This document shows, in pieces, positions 16,677 to 26,118 of a stretch of 64,000 bases of DNA (position 1 is its first letter; the number at the start of each line of letters is the position of its first letter). Origin of the DNA: Bacillota bacterium (GTDB taxonomy: Bacteria; Bacillota; Clostridia; Christensenellales; JAEXRW01); the NCBI GenBank assembly GCA_023454175.1, contig JAEXRW010000037.1, positions 1-64,000 of the forward strand, read 5' to 3'. The notes under the pieces are model-generated. The model ran no database searches, was not told where the DNA came from, and was given only the letters and a program-made list of their open reading frames with translations. Made by a program: the position numbers and the translations under genes.

Positions 16677-17657
16677 TCAACCCTCGGCGCGGAGTTCCCA
16701 CCATTTGACCTGGGGGCGCTCGGCGATGACGACCTGTTTCAGGAATTCAACGGCCTTGCTGAACCCCTCCTCACGGGACATCAATGCGTCCTCGTGTTCA
16801 ATGGAGAGAACATGATCATACCCCACCTTGGCGAAGGCGGACATCATAGCGCGCCATACCTCCAGGGACTGGCCGTAACCCACGGTGCGGAAGAGCCAGG
16901 ATCGGTCCACAAGCCTGTCGTAACCTTTCGTCTCGATGACGCCGTTCACCCGGATATTGCGCGGATTCAGCTCGGTATCCTTGGCATGGACGTGGAAGAT
17001 GCAGTCCCCCAGCGCAAGGATGGCTTCTGAAGGATCAATTCCCTGCCAGAACAGGTGGCTGGGATCGAAGTTGATCCCTATCTCAGGGCCTACGGCGCTA
17101 CGCAGTTTCAGCATGGTCTCGGTATTGTATACGCAGAAGCCGGGATGGGGCTCGATGGCCAGCTTGGTGACTCCGTACGGCCTTGCGAACTCCACAGCCT
17201 TTTTCCAGTAGGGGATGAGTACCTCCTCCCACTGGTACTGATGGATCCTGGCAAAATCCTCGGGCCAGGTGCAGGTGACCCAGTTGGGCGTGGCGTCTCC
17301 GGGGGAGCCTCCCGGGCAGCCCGATAGGAGGAGCACCGTATCCACGTTCAACTCACTTGCCAGTCGCACTGCGTCTTCAAACTGCGCATGGTGGCGCGCC
17401 GCATAGGCTTTATCGGGATGAATGGGATTGCCGTGGGCGCTGAGGGCGCTGATAACGAGCCCCCGCGAATCAAAAGCATTACGGTATTGGGCGAGACTTT
17501 TCGGATCGCTGAGCAGGAGGGGGGCATCGCAATGATTGGAGAGGGAGTAGCCACCGCATCCGAGCTCCACCGCTTCAATGCCTTTTGTTACGAACATGTC
17601 CAGACAGGTATCGAGGGACTGGTCATTGAACAAAATGGAAAATACGCCGATCTTCAT
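16677..17657 (-). CDS. Sugar phosphate isomerase/epimerase-like protein (AP endonuclease 2 TIM barrel)
   Basis: A 326-residue TIM-barrel protein of the xylose-isomerase-like/IolE superfamily. Metal-ligand segments are AIEPHPG, GINFDPSH, FHVHAKD and SIEHEDAL. Start MKIGVFSILF at 17657 has GGAGGT eight bases ahead; the longer frame has no site. It is clearly related to the + strand protein at 31508 (shared HGNPIHP/HGNPVHP, FWQGIDP/WWQGIDP, LFRTVGYG/QFRTVGFG), so these are paralogues. It is the only sugar gene here transcribed leftward until 25247, and it is divergent from the AraC regulator, which may control it. Epimerase, isomerase or dehydratase activity cannot be told apart. Confidence 0.85.
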   Translation of the reverse strand: MKIGVFSILFNDQSLDTCLDMFVTKGIEAVELGCGGYSLSNHCDAPLLLSDPKSLAQYRNAFDSRGLVISALSAHGNPIHPDKAYAARHHAQFEDAVRLASELNVDTVLLLSGCPGGSPGDATPNWVTCTWPEDFARIHQYQWEEVLIPYWKKAVEFARPYGVTKLAIEPHPGFCVYNTETMLKLRSAVGPEIGINFDPSHLFWQGIDPSEAILALGDCIFHVHAKDTELNPRNIRVNGVIETKGYDRLVDRSWLFRTVGYGQSLEVWRAMMSAFAKVGYDHVLSIEHEDALMSREEGFSKAVEFLKQVVIAERPQVKWWELRAEG

Positions 17658-17912
17658 AGCCGTGACCTCCATGTCATAATTCGGGACTCCATCCTTCATT
17701 ATACGGTGCGCAAAACGTGTAAAGCCATGCACGGTATATATCATTATTTATCCAAAATATCGCAATGGCGGATGATCACAGGAATCAAATGACGCAATTT
17801 GTGCTATTATTAAAAGAAACCAGCCCGGTCAGAAACAATCATGACCCAATGGGCACAAACAAGGATTTATCCAGGATGAAGATGAACACCAAATACAGAG
17901 GGGACTTGAAAG

Positions 17913-18773
17913 ATGAAAAACGAGGTCCTGTGGGTGGCCAAATACGATTACCCCGAAGGGTATGGCATCAAAGCACATATACATGACTATTACCAGATCA
18001 TGTGCATCACCGCGGGGGAATGCACCTTCCATATCGGCCAGGAAACGACGATGCTCAAAAAAGACATTTGGATCCTTTTAAAGCCGGGCGTGGAACACAG
18101 CATGGACAAGGTCACCGAAGGCACGCTCAAAATGCTGGACATCAAATTTGTCATACACGAAAAGAAGCTGCAGGAAAAGGTGAACCTGCTGCCGCTGCTT
18201 TTAACTTCGGAGGACCAGTACGCCCCATTCCTCGTGGAGCGTATCCGGAAGGAAGGCAAACAAAAGCAGGTATTTTATAAAGAGATGACCGGATTGCTCC
18301 TGACGGAACTGCTCATCAACCTGGTCCGCGAAAACCTGCCGGGGGAAAGCAGGGAAAAGCCGTCTACATACGAGCCCGACGCTGAAGCCTCCCCCCTGCT
18401 CAGGCGCATCATGGAATACATCCATAAAAATTTCGCATCCAAAATCCATCTGGAGACACTGGCGGACGGACTGGGGTACAATAAAAATTACCTTTGCCAG
18501 AAATTCAAAAAGGACGTAGGGATGACCATCGCCGATTACATCCAGAACTACAGGATCCAGAAGGCGAAGGAACTGATGGTATACTCGGACTATGACCTCA
18601 AACAGATATGCGAAAAAGTGGGCTTCGAAAACATATACCATTTCTCCAGGGTCTTCAAGCAGCAGGAAGGCGTTCCGCCGGGAGCCTACAAAAAACGGGA
18701 GAAAGAGGAGATGGGCAAGGACATCATCATCAAGGAGAACTTTGTGAATCCCGATAAAATCGACAAGTCATGA
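17913..18773 (+). CDS. AraC-family transcriptional regulator
   Basis: A 286-residue regulator. The N-terminal cupin sensor (HIHDYYQIMCITAGECTFHIG, GVEHSMDKV) is followed by a C-terminal double helix-turn-helix from about residue 165 (LADGLGYNKNYLCQKFKKD, then ICEKVGFENIYHFSRVFKQ). AraC proteins bind promoter half-sites and respond to a sugar ligand in the cupin. ATG 17913 follows AGAGGGG. It is divergent from the isomerase at 16677-17657 and upstream of the isomerase-ABC transporter run, so it may activate either. The ligand is unknown. Confidence 0.9.
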   Translation: MKNEVLWVAKYDYPEGYGIKAHIHDYYQIMCITAGECTFHIGQETTMLKKDIWILLKPGVEHSMDKVTEGTLKMLDIKFVIHEKKLQEKVNLLPLLLTSEDQYAPFLVERIRKEGKQKQVFYKEMTGLLLTELLINLVRENLPGESREKPSTYEPDAEASPLLRRIMEYIHKNFASKIHLETLADGLGYNKNYLCQKFKKDVGMTIADYIQNYRIQKAKELMVYSDYDLKQICEKVGFENIYHFSRVFKQQEGVPPGAYKKREKEEMGKDIIIKENFVNPDKIDKS

Positions 18774-18874
18774 AGAAGACATTATCTATCACAGCATGTG
18801 AAACCGGTCATCCCGGAATACCATGAACCGAATAAAATACTAATCCCAGACAAAACGACATGAAAAGGATACAA

Positions 18875-18903
18875 TTTACAAAGCACTTGAAATGGTGTAG
18901 AAT
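18875..18903 (+). promoter_or_regulatory. Candidate sigma-A-type promoter upstream of the isomerase/ABC transporter operon
   Basis: TTTACA at 18875-18880 and TAGAAT at 18898-18903 are separated by exactly 17 bases. It is about 370 bases before the next gene, which would give a long leader. A second weaker pair, TTGACA at 19123 and TAGATT at 19147 (18-base spacing), is closer. The 18774-19277 gap otherwise shows no gene. Confidence 0.35.
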
Positions 18904-19277
18904 CATCGTGTGAGGCGTTTTGAGCGCGGAACGTACAAAACCTGAAGCTATGCCACACAATCATTTGGTTTCATTTTTTTGACCGGGCATTTATACGTAC
19001 AAGTTACCAGCAAGGACTGTAAATCAAACGAATTCATTCCAATCACCATTCATCACCGCATCCGCAGCAAAGCGCCGGTTATCGTATACACGTGCGGCTC
19101 ATACTTTACTAAGAGATGCATATTGACAGAACGCATCGGCTTATGATAGATTTCAGTAGTGGTTGTTATAACGACATTACAAGCACGAAACGGATAAATT
19201 CAATATACCCGCCAATGCCCCCGGAAAACGAGGAATGCACCGACATATAGCGATATGCATAGCAGGAGGAGAAAAAT

Positions 19278-20120
19278 ATGCTGAAACTGGGCATGCACAC
19301 AGACAATCTCCGGGTCCTGAGCGGTTCCTTTGACGCCGCACTGAAATTGGGCCATAAATACGGGCTTCAGTTTACAGAAAGTGGTTATGTCAATGGTACG
19401 TATTATGTCCAGTGGATGGGATATGAGCCTTCCGTTTCCTCACAGGAGAACCCTATCGCCATCCGCAAGAAGTGCGAAGCGCTGGGCATGCCGTATTCGC
19501 AATTGGACTGCGCATTCCCGATGTTCAGCTACGAAGGCGCACGGTACGGCGTACTGTACGTACAGCAGGGCATGATCTTTGCAAAGCACCTGGGCTGCCC
19601 CAAGATCGACACCACGGACAGCGCGTTCCGGGACAAGAGCCTGTCGGACGACGAGCTTTTCAACATCACGGTGCGCAACTACCGTGAACTGCTCAAATGG
19701 GCAGAGGACTTTGACATGATCATCAACATCGAACCCCACGGCGAGATGACAAACAATGTGGAATTCATGTACAAGCTGCTCTCGTATTTCGAGAACGAGC
19801 ACATCCGGCTGAACATGGATACAGGCAATACATTCATCGCAGGAAATGACCCGCTGGAGTACCTCAAACCCCTGCGCAAGTACCTGACCCACTGCCACAT
19901 CAAGGATGTGAGCGCATCGCTGGCGGCGGCCATGCGGGGCGAGGAGACGGGCATTGCATGCAGCGAGGAGCCCATCGGGAGCGGCGTGAACGCGCCCAAC
20001 ATCCAAAAAGTGATCGCATACCTGAAAGAGACCAACTGGTCCGGCGACCTTTCCATCGAATGCTCGGGCACCGAGGAAAACATCAAAAAGAGTGTGGAAT
20101 GGCTTCGCTCGATCATCTAA
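19278..20120 (+). CDS. Sugar phosphate isomerase/epimerase-like protein
   Basis: A 280-residue TIM-barrel protein of the same broad family as the others here. NIEPHGEMTNNVE, RLNMDTGN, THCHIKDV and SIECSGTEE supply the expected E-D-H-E metal set. ATG 19278 has AGGAGGAG ahead of it. It leads directly into the first binding lipoprotein gene 72 bases later, so it probably belongs to the transporter's operon and acts early on the imported sugar. It is more distant from the 16677/31508 pair. Exact reaction unknown. Confidence 0.83.
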   Translation: MLKLGMHTDNLRVLSGSFDAALKLGHKYGLQFTESGYVNGTYYVQWMGYEPSVSSQENPIAIRKKCEALGMPYSQLDCAFPMFSYEGARYGVLYVQQGMIFAKHLGCPKIDTTDSAFRDKSLSDDELFNITVRNYRELLKWAEDFDMIINIEPHGEMTNNVEFMYKLLSYFENEHIRLNMDTGNTFIAGNDPLEYLKPLRKYLTHCHIKDVSASLAAAMRGEETGIACSEEPIGSGVNAPNIQKVIAYLKETNWSGDLSIECSGTEENIKKSVEWLRSII

Positions 20121-20192
20121 CTAAAAAAATATCGATTTGCAGGTAAAAACGTTGCCTGCAGTAAATACACATAAAAGGAAGGATGGAACACA

Positions 20193-21209
20193 ATGAAGAA
20201 ATTCCTCATCGTTGCCCTGTGCGTCGTTTTCGTGGCCGTACTGGCAGCCTGCACAGCAGCGCCGGCTCCCACAACAGCCCCCACGACCGCTCCCACAACG
20301 GCTCCCACGACCGCTCCCACAACAGCGGCAGAAAAACCCCTCGTGGGCATCAGCGTGCCGCAGGCCCCCACAGGCTGGGTGGCAGCAGTACAGTACTATG
20401 CTGACAAAACCGCCAAGGAACTTGGCCTGAACTACAAGCTCGTCGCAGCGGCAGACCCGAATGAACAGGCCAGCCAGATCGACGAACTGATCAACCTCAA
20501 ACCCAAAATCATCGTCCTGTTCCCCTGCAACGACCAGGTGGCCGTGGCAGCCCAGAAGGTAAAAGATGCCGGCATCATCCTGATGGACTATGACAGGACG
20601 ATCAACCCCACCGAGCCCGACTACTACCTGGCCGGTGACAACTACGGCATGGGCGTGGCAGGTGCCAAATACATCGCCGAGAAACTGAACAAGAAGGGCA
20701 AAGTCATCATGGCCGGCTGCGCCGCATACGGTGACGCTGTCAACGGACAGCGCATCAAAGGCTTCCTGGATACCATCAAGACCGAAGCCCCCGAAATCGA
20801 GATCCTCAACGGCGGAAACGCATATGACAGCCCCAACTGCGCTCCCGAATCCGGCCTGAAGACCATGACCGACGCCCTGCAGGCCAACAAGCAGATCGAC
20901 GGCGTGTTCTCCATCGACGATGAACTCTCCGTAGGCCTCTACCAGGCAGTAAAAGAAGCCAACAGGACGGACGTCAAAGTCATGACCGGCGGCGGCGGAA
21001 ACCAGTCCTACTTCAAAGTCATGCCCACCACACCCGCTGATGTGTGGCTGGCAAGCGCACTGTATTCCCCGAACATGATGATCGACATCGTAAAGAACGC
21101 TGACAAGCTCCTCAAGGGCGAAACAGTGGAGAAGAAGATCATCGTACCGTCCAAGATCGTTGACAAGAGCAACGTCGCGGATTACCTGGATGCCAATTCA
21201 CCCTACTAA
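20193..21209 (+). CDS. Sugar ABC transporter substrate-binding lipoprotein (first copy)
   Basis: A 338-residue periplasmic-type binding protein. The signal peptide ends in the lipobox LAAC (acylated cysteine near residue 21), then comes a linker of repeated PTTA units up to about residue 46, then a RbsB-type two-lobe domain starting at PLVGISVPQAPTGW. VIMAGCAAYGDAVNGQR and FSIDDELSVGLYQA are typical of this family. It captures a sugar outside the membrane for the ATPase and permease encoded next. The mature domain is almost identical to the protein at 24142-25164. A strong hairpin separates it from the ATPase gene and probably sets relative expression. Confidence 0.93.
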   Translation: MKKFLIVALCVVFVAVLAACTAAPAPTTAPTTAPTTAPTTAPTTAAEKPLVGISVPQAPTGWVAAVQYYADKTAKELGLNYKLVAAADPNEQASQIDELINLKPKIIVLFPCNDQVAVAAQKVKDAGIILMDYDRTINPTEPDYYLAGDNYGMGVAGAKYIAEKLNKKGKVIMAGCAAYGDAVNGQRIKGFLDTIKTEAPEIEILNGGNAYDSPNCAPESGLKTMTDALQANKQIDGVFSIDDELSVGLYQAVKEANRTDVKVMTGGGGNQSYFKVMPTTPADVWLASALYSPNMMIDIVKNADKLLKGETVEKKIIVPSKIVDKSNVADYLDANSPY

Positions 21210-21251
21210 GAAGCAGCCGGCAACGGCATAAACGCTTGGTAAGTAACATGT

Positions 21252-21286
21252 CGAAATTCGGGAGCGATTTTCGCTCCCGAATTTCG
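21252..21286 (+). terminator. Strong intercistronic hairpin between binding-protein and ATPase genes
   Basis: CGAAATTCGGGAGCGA at 21252-21267 pairs perfectly with TCGCTCCCGAATTTCG at 21271-21286 around TTT. There is no U-run, so it is more likely an mRNA-stabilising or partially terminating element that keeps binding-protein levels above those of the transporter. Confidence 0.7.
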
Positions 21287-21315
21287 GTTAACTCTGAAAA
21301 CAGGGGGTAGGAAAT

Positions 21316-22824
21316 ATGCCTGAATATGCACTGAAAATGACAGGTATCAACAAAAGCTTTGATGGCGTGCCCGTCCTGAAGAATGTTGACCTTTTTGTAA
21401 AAAAAGGCGAGATACATGCTCTACTGGGTGAAAACGGCGCCGGCAAGACGACCCTGATGAACATATTGGGCGGCGTACTGCTGGCTGACACCGGAAAGAT
21501 CGAGATCGATGAAAAGGAAGTCGTGCTTCATACGCCGAGCGAGTCACTGAACCACGGAATAGCCTTCATCCACCAGGAACTCAATGTGATCAATGACCTG
21601 AAAGTATACGAGAACATGTACCTGGGCGCCGAGATGGTCAACAAGGCGGGACACATACGGGCCAAGGAAATGATCGTGAAATGCAAGGAGATCTTTGACT
21701 ACATGGGGATCGAGCTGGATCCCAAAACAATGGTATCGGACCTGGATGCATCCTACAAGCAGATCGTGGAGATCGCAAGAGCGCTGCTTCAGAATGCAAA
21801 GATCATCATCATGGACGAACCGACGACATCTTTAACGAAAGTGGAAATAACGCATGTCTTTTCCATCATGCGCACGCTGAAGGAAAAAGGCACGACAATC
21901 ATATTTATATCCCATAAACTGGGTGAGGTCGTGGACGTCTGCGATCGCTACACCGTACTGCGAAACGGTGAAAACATCATCGTAGAGGATATACACCAGC
22001 CGCAGGGGATCGTATCAGTCGAGACCATCGCACGGTACATGGTAGGCAGGGACGTGCTGAATGTGGAAGTCTACCAGGAACATAAAATCGGAGACGTGGT
22101 GCTGGAGGTGGAAAACCTCAACGTGGGCACCCAGCTGAAAAACATCTGCTTCAACCTGAAAAAAGGGGAGATCGTGGGATTCACCGGGCTGCTGGGCGAC
22201 GGGCGTACCGAACTGGCGCAGGCGATATTCGGCGACCTGAAAATAAACTCCGGTACGATCCGGATACACGGGAAGAAGATCATCAACAAGAATCCGGAAC
22301 AGGCCAAAAGGCGGAAATTCGGATATGTGCCCGCAAACCGCAAGGAGAACGGCATCGTACGAGACCTGACGGTGACGGAGAACATCACCCTGGCCACACT
22401 GGACAGTTTCCAGACCGCCACGAAGGTGAACCACCGCAAGGAACGCAATATAGCCAACGAGTTCGTGGATTCCCTGCGCATCAAAACGCCATCCATCAAC
22501 GCCTACATCACCAGCCTTTCGGGCGGCAACCAGCAGAAAGTGGTGCTGGCCAAATGGCTGAATGCCAAACCGGATGTCATGATCTTTTCCAACCCGACGC
22601 AGGGCGTGGACGTTGGCGCGAAAAACGAGATCTACGGCCTTATCATGGAATTGGCCAGAAATGGCGTGGCTGTAATGGTCACTTCGGGAGAGGCGCAGGA
22701 AGTCATCAAGATCTGTGACAGGGTATGCATCATGTACCACGGCGAGATCAGGGGCGAGCTGGCACGGCAGGAATGCACCGAGGAATCGCTCATGATCCTC
22801 TCGACCGGCGGCTCATTGAACTAA
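21316..22824 (+). CDS. Sugar ABC transporter ATP-binding protein (two ABC domains)
   Basis: A 502-residue RbsA/MglA-type ATPase with two fused nucleotide-binding domains. The first has Walker A GENGAGKT near 38 and MDEPTTSL as Walker B region near 170. The second has GLLGDGRTEL in place of a canonical Walker A near 290 and LSGGNQQKVVLAKWL as signature near 400, which is the usual asymmetry of this family. It follows the first binding protein after a hairpin and precedes the permease by about 20 bases. It powers uptake through the membrane pore formed by that permease. Confidence 0.95.
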   Translation: MPEYALKMTGINKSFDGVPVLKNVDLFVKKGEIHALLGENGAGKTTLMNILGGVLLADTGKIEIDEKEVVLHTPSESLNHGIAFIHQELNVINDLKVYENMYLGAEMVNKAGHIRAKEMIVKCKEIFDYMGIELDPKTMVSDLDASYKQIVEIARALLQNAKIIIMDEPTTSLTKVEITHVFSIMRTLKEKGTTIIFISHKLGEVVDVCDRYTVLRNGENIIVEDIHQPQGIVSVETIARYMVGRDVLNVEVYQEHKIGDVVLEVENLNVGTQLKNICFNLKKGEIVGFTGLLGDGRTELAQAIFGDLKINSGTIRIHGKKIINKNPEQAKRRKFGYVPANRKENGIVRDLTVTENITLATLDSFQTATKVNHRKERNIANEFVDSLRIKTPSINAYITSLSGGNQQKVVLAKWLNAKPDVMIFSNPTQGVDVGAKNEIYGLIMELARNGVAVMVTSGEAQEVIKICDRVCIMYHGEIRGELARQECTEESLMILSTGGSLN

Positions 22825-22844
22825 CATATAAGGAGGGTATGCCA

Positions 22845-23870
22845 ATGGATGCAACACAGAAGACTGCCGGTTCAAAGGCAGCAAATCTTTGGAAAAGATT
22901 TTGGGGCCAATACAGCATCATCGTGATATTTCTGATTTTCATCGTGGGTGCTTCGATCATACTTGGCACTACATTTGTGGATGGACAGAATTTCATCAAC
23001 ATCATACGCAACAACGCAATCCTTGGGATGATATCCCTGGGCATGGCCTTTATCATCATATCCGGCAACATCGATCTGAGCGTAGGCTCGTCGTTGGTGG
23101 CTGTAGGCGCTCTGACGATCGCCATCACAAACCAGATGGGCAAGCTGATGGATCCCAGCATGGGATGGCTGGCTGTGATCATCGGCATCGTAGCCGGACT
23201 GATCATCGGCGCGGCATTCGGCGGACTCATCGGCCTGATCGTAACGAAAGGGCGCGTGCCGTCCTTCATCGTGACGCTGGGCATGATGAATATCTTCCGT
23301 TCAGGCGCAATGTTCTTCATGAACGGCGGCGGATTCTTCTGCGATGTGCCTGCTTTCAAGGCCATATCCAATACAGAGCTTTTCAAGAACCCCCAAAGCG
23401 GTTTGGGGCTGCCCCTGCCGATCCTTTACCTGCTGGTAGCCTGCGTGATATGCTACTACGTCGCAAAACATACGCGCTTCGGTCGTTATGTGTACGCGGT
23501 GGGCAGCAATGAGAAGGCAGCCAGACTGAGCGGTATCAACACCGACAGGATCAAGATACTGACCTTTGTGTTCATGGGCGTCATGGTAGCGCTGGCAGCC
23601 ATCATGGAAGCTTCCCGCATGAACAGCATCAACGCGACATCCTCGGGGCAGGGCTATGAACTCAATGCCATCGCCGCAGTCGTCATCGGCGGCGTGTCCA
23701 TGGCGGGCGGCAAAGGGTCCATCATCGGTGTAATCATCGGCGTGCTGCTCCTGGGAATCATCAGCAACGTGCTGAACATGATCGGCATAAACATATTCCT
23801 CATCAACGCCATCAAGGGCGCGCTGGTCATCGCGGCCGTGCTGCTGCAGAAAAAGGAAGTCCTGAGATAA
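22845..23870 (+). CDS. Sugar ABC transporter permease (RbsC family)
   Basis: A 341-residue membrane protein with many hydrophobic segments, the first near residues 25-48. The family block GNIDLSVGSSLVAVGALT follows, and GGVSMAGGKGSIIGVIIGVLLLGIISN is near the C-terminus. ATG 22845 is seven bases from GGAGGG; the in-frame ATG two codons earlier is too close to that site. It pairs with the double ATPase. A rho-independent terminator follows, and then the second binding-protein gene, so that copy must be expressed by read-through or from its own promoter. Confidence 0.94.
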   Translation: MDATQKTAGSKAANLWKRFWGQYSIIVIFLIFIVGASIILGTTFVDGQNFINIIRNNAILGMISLGMAFIIISGNIDLSVGSSLVAVGALTIAITNQMGKLMDPSMGWLAVIIGIVAGLIIGAAFGGLIGLIVTKGRVPSFIVTLGMMNIFRSGAMFFMNGGGFFCDVPAFKAISNTELFKNPQSGLGLPLPILYLLVACVICYYVAKHTRFGRYVYAVGSNEKAARLSGINTDRIKILTFVFMGVMVALAAIMEASRMNSINATSSGQGYELNAIAAVVIGGVSMAGGKGSIIGVIIGVLLLGIISNVLNMIGINIFLINAIKGALVIAAVLLQKKEVLR

Positions 23871-23890
23871 GATAATAAAAAGAAGCATAT

Positions 23891-23926
23891 AAAAGCAGGC
23901 ATCGAAAGGCGCCTGCTTTTTGTTTT
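23891..23926 (+). terminator. Rho-independent terminator after the permease gene
   Basis: AAAGCAGGC at 23892-23900 pairs with GCCTGCTTT at 23911-23919, followed by TTTTGTTTT. It separates the permease from the second binding lipoprotein. The rest of 23927-24141 shows no supported gene. Confidence 0.8.
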
Positions 23927-24141
23927 CGTTCTACCTTTCAACGAGGTTATGTGAGAGGCACTGCTGTGCAAAAAGGATGGAAGATCTATGTCAAAGAAGC
24001 GGCAGCATCAATGCATGCACAACCACTTGATTGTGTCAATTGGAAGCAGTACGATCATGAACCATATTTTGAAAGGTTAACGCAGGGGATATTCGGGAAT
24101 CCTTTAGAAAGCAGAAGCATCAAAGGAAGGTTGGAACAATC

Positions 24142-25164
24142 ATGAAAAAGATCCTCGTATTCATCTTTTGCGCCATCTTTGTGATGGTACTGGCGGCATG
24201 CGGACCGGCGCCTTCGCCCTCGCCTTCACCAAGCCCGACCGCCACAACTACTCCAGGCGCAAGCCCGAGTGGCACGGCGGCTGCCGGGGCCCCCCTGGTG
24301 GGCATCAGCGTGCCGCAGGCCCCCACAGGCTGGGTGGCTGCAGTGCAGTACTATGCCGATAAGACAGCCAAGGACCTGGGGCTGAACTACAAGCTCGTTG
24401 CGGCGGCGGACCCCAACGAACAGGCGAGCCAGATCGACGAACTGATCAATTTGAAACCCAAAATCATCGTACTTTTCCCATCCAATGACCAGGTAGCCGT
24501 GGCCGCCCAGAAAATAAAGGATGCCGGCATCATCCTGATCGACTATGACAGGACGATCAATCCCACCCAGCCAGACTATTACCTGGCCGGCGACAACTAC
24601 GGCATGGGCGTGGCAGGCGCCAAGTACATCGCTGAGAAACTCGGCAAAAAAGGGAACGTAATGATGGCGGGCTGCGCCGCATATGGCGACGCCGTCAACG
24701 GACAGCGCCTCAAAGGATTCCTCGATACCATCAAGACAGAAGCCCCGGATATCAAGATCCTCAATAATGGCAACGCATATGACAGCCCGAACTGTGCGCC
24801 TGAATCCGGCCTGAAGACCATGACAGACGCGCTGCAGGCCAATAAAAAAATCGATGGGGTATTTTCCATCGACGACGAGCTTTCGGTAGGATTATACCAG
24901 GCAGTGAAGGAGGCAAACAGGACTGACGTGAAAGTCATGACAGGCGGCGGCGGAAACCAGTCCTACTTCAAGATCATGCCCACGACACCTGCCGATGTAT
25001 GGCTGGCAAGCGCATTGTACTCCCCAACCATGATCATCGATTGCGTCAAGAATGCCGACAAGCTCATCAAGGGCGAGACCGTTGAAAAGAAGATCATCGT
25101 CCCGTCCAAGATCGTGGACAAGAGCAATGTGAACCAGTATTTGGACCCCAGTTCACCGTATTAA
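24142..25164 (+). CDS. Sugar ABC transporter substrate-binding lipoprotein (second copy)
   Basis: A 340-residue near-duplicate of the protein at 20193. The lipobox is LAAC, but the linker here is made of PSPSPSP/GTAAAG residues instead of PTTA. After PLVGISVPQAPTGW the two proteins match almost residue for residue through the C-terminal SKIVDKSNV. This is a recent tandem duplication with a diverged leader. A terminator separates it from the permease, so it may be separately regulated and may hold a changed ligand preference. ATG 24142 has AAGGAAGG upstream. Confidence 0.93.
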   Translation: MKKILVFIFCAIFVMVLAACGPAPSPSPSPSPTATTTPGASPSGTAAAGAPLVGISVPQAPTGWVAAVQYYADKTAKDLGLNYKLVAAADPNEQASQIDELINLKPKIIVLFPSNDQVAVAAQKIKDAGIILIDYDRTINPTQPDYYLAGDNYGMGVAGAKYIAEKLGKKGNVMMAGCAAYGDAVNGQRLKGFLDTIKTEAPDIKILNNGNAYDSPNCAPESGLKTMTDALQANKKIDGVFSIDDELSVGLYQAVKEANRTDVKVMTGGGGNQSYFKIMPTTPADVWLASALYSPTMIIDCVKNADKLIKGETVEKKIIVPSKIVDKSNVNQYLDPSSPY

Positions 25165-25200
25165 TCCAGCTACAACTCCAAAAACATCACGGAAAATAGA

Positions 25201-25235
25201 AAGAGGGGAGCAGATATAAACTGCTCCCCTCTTTT
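25201..25235. terminator. Bidirectional terminator
   Basis: AAGAGGGGAGCAG at 25201-25213 pairs perfectly with CTGCTCCCCTCTT at 25221-25233, with a T-run after it and an A-run before it. It lies between the second binding-protein gene (+) and the epimerase gene (-). Confidence 0.85.
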
Positions 25236-25246
25236 GAGACAATCAA

Positions 25247-26089
25247 TTAAAACACGGTCTTGAGAAAATTTATGCCTTCCTGGGCAAGGATGTCCTGGGA
25301 CTTGGCGAGGGGCCTCCACAGGGACACGGCCTTGGCGATCTCAACGATATCGGTGGTGAAGGATTCAATGATGACGGGGCCATCATAGCCGATCTCGTCA
25401 AACGCCTTTTTGATGCCTTTCCAGTCGATATGGTCCTTCCCGGGAGTGCCGCGGTTATTGGCGCAGGAGTGGAAGCTGATGAGCCTTTTACCGGCCTTGC
25501 GCACCGCATCGGGGATGCTGGGCTCTTCGATATTGGCATGGAAGGTATCGATCAGAAAGCCGACATTGGACATGCCGAGCTGGTCGAGGAACTCCACGCC
25601 CTGGTCTACGGTATTGATGAAGTCGGTCTCGAAGCGATTCAAGGGCTCCACAGCCAACTTGACATTTTTCTTTGCCGCGTACTCTGCGACGACATGCATA
25701 TTTTCCAGCGCCCATTTGGTCTGATCCGCCTTTTCTTTGGGTGTGGTCATGCGCGCCTTGCCTACGGCGGAGTACATGGGGCCTGCCACGAACGGGGAAC
25801 CGATCTCGGCAGCGAGATCCGTCATGAATTTGATATAGTCAACGCCTTCGGCACGGATGGCGGGATCCTCCGAGCTGATGTCCCGCGTGGGACCAAAAGC
25901 GCCGCAGACGGTGACCTGAATGCCGGCTTCCTTTGCCGCTTTGGCTATGGACGGGCCGTCGATGACTTCGGGCTGCTCCACGCAGACCTCATAGATGTCG
26001 AATCCCATGGCTTTGGCTTTTTGGAACTGGTCGAGGGTCTTGTTGCTGAAAGGGGATACCCAGATGAATGAACTGGCGCCGAATTTCAT
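25247..26089 (-). CDS. D-tagatose/D-psicose 3-epimerase-like sugar epimerase
   Basis: A 280-residue TIM-barrel protein that reads closest to ketose 3-epimerases. AVEPLNRFETDFINT gives the first glutamate, FLIDTFHANIEE the aspartate, SFHSCANNRGTPG the histidine and VIIESFT the last glutamate. The NRFET stretch and the post-histidine NR-x(2)-PG loop are features of the psicose/tagatose 3-epimerase branch. It would interconvert C3-epimers of a ketose without phosphorylation. Transcribed leftward, convergent with the ABC transporter and downstream of a DeoR-family regulator gene on the same strand, about 220 bases away. Specific ketose unknown. Confidence 0.87.
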   Translation of the reverse strand: MKFGASSFIWVSPFSNKTLDQFQKAKAMGFDIYEVCVEQPEVIDGPSIAKAAKEAGIQVTVCGAFGPTRDISSEDPAIRAEGVDYIKFMTDLAAEIGSPFVAGPMYSAVGKARMTTPKEKADQTKWALENMHVVAEYAAKKNVKLAVEPLNRFETDFINTVDQGVEFLDQLGMSNVGFLIDTFHANIEEPSIPDAVRKAGKRLISFHSCANNRGTPGKDHIDWKGIKKAFDEIGYDGPVIIESFTTDIVEIAKAVSLWRPLAKSQDILAQEGINFLKTVF

Positions 26090-26118
26090 AATTGTGTTCC
26101 TCCCAAGTGATTTATTTA

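Noticed and set aside
19123..19152. TTGACA...TAGATT as the main promoter of the ABC operon.
   Set aside because: The spacing is 18 and the -10 weak; mentioned only as an alternative to the pair at 18875-18903.
23951..24145. A 64-residue reading frame between permease terminator and second binding-protein gene.
   Set aside because: It starts at a GTG with no ribosome site, overlaps the start of the binding-protein gene and has no recognisable sequence.
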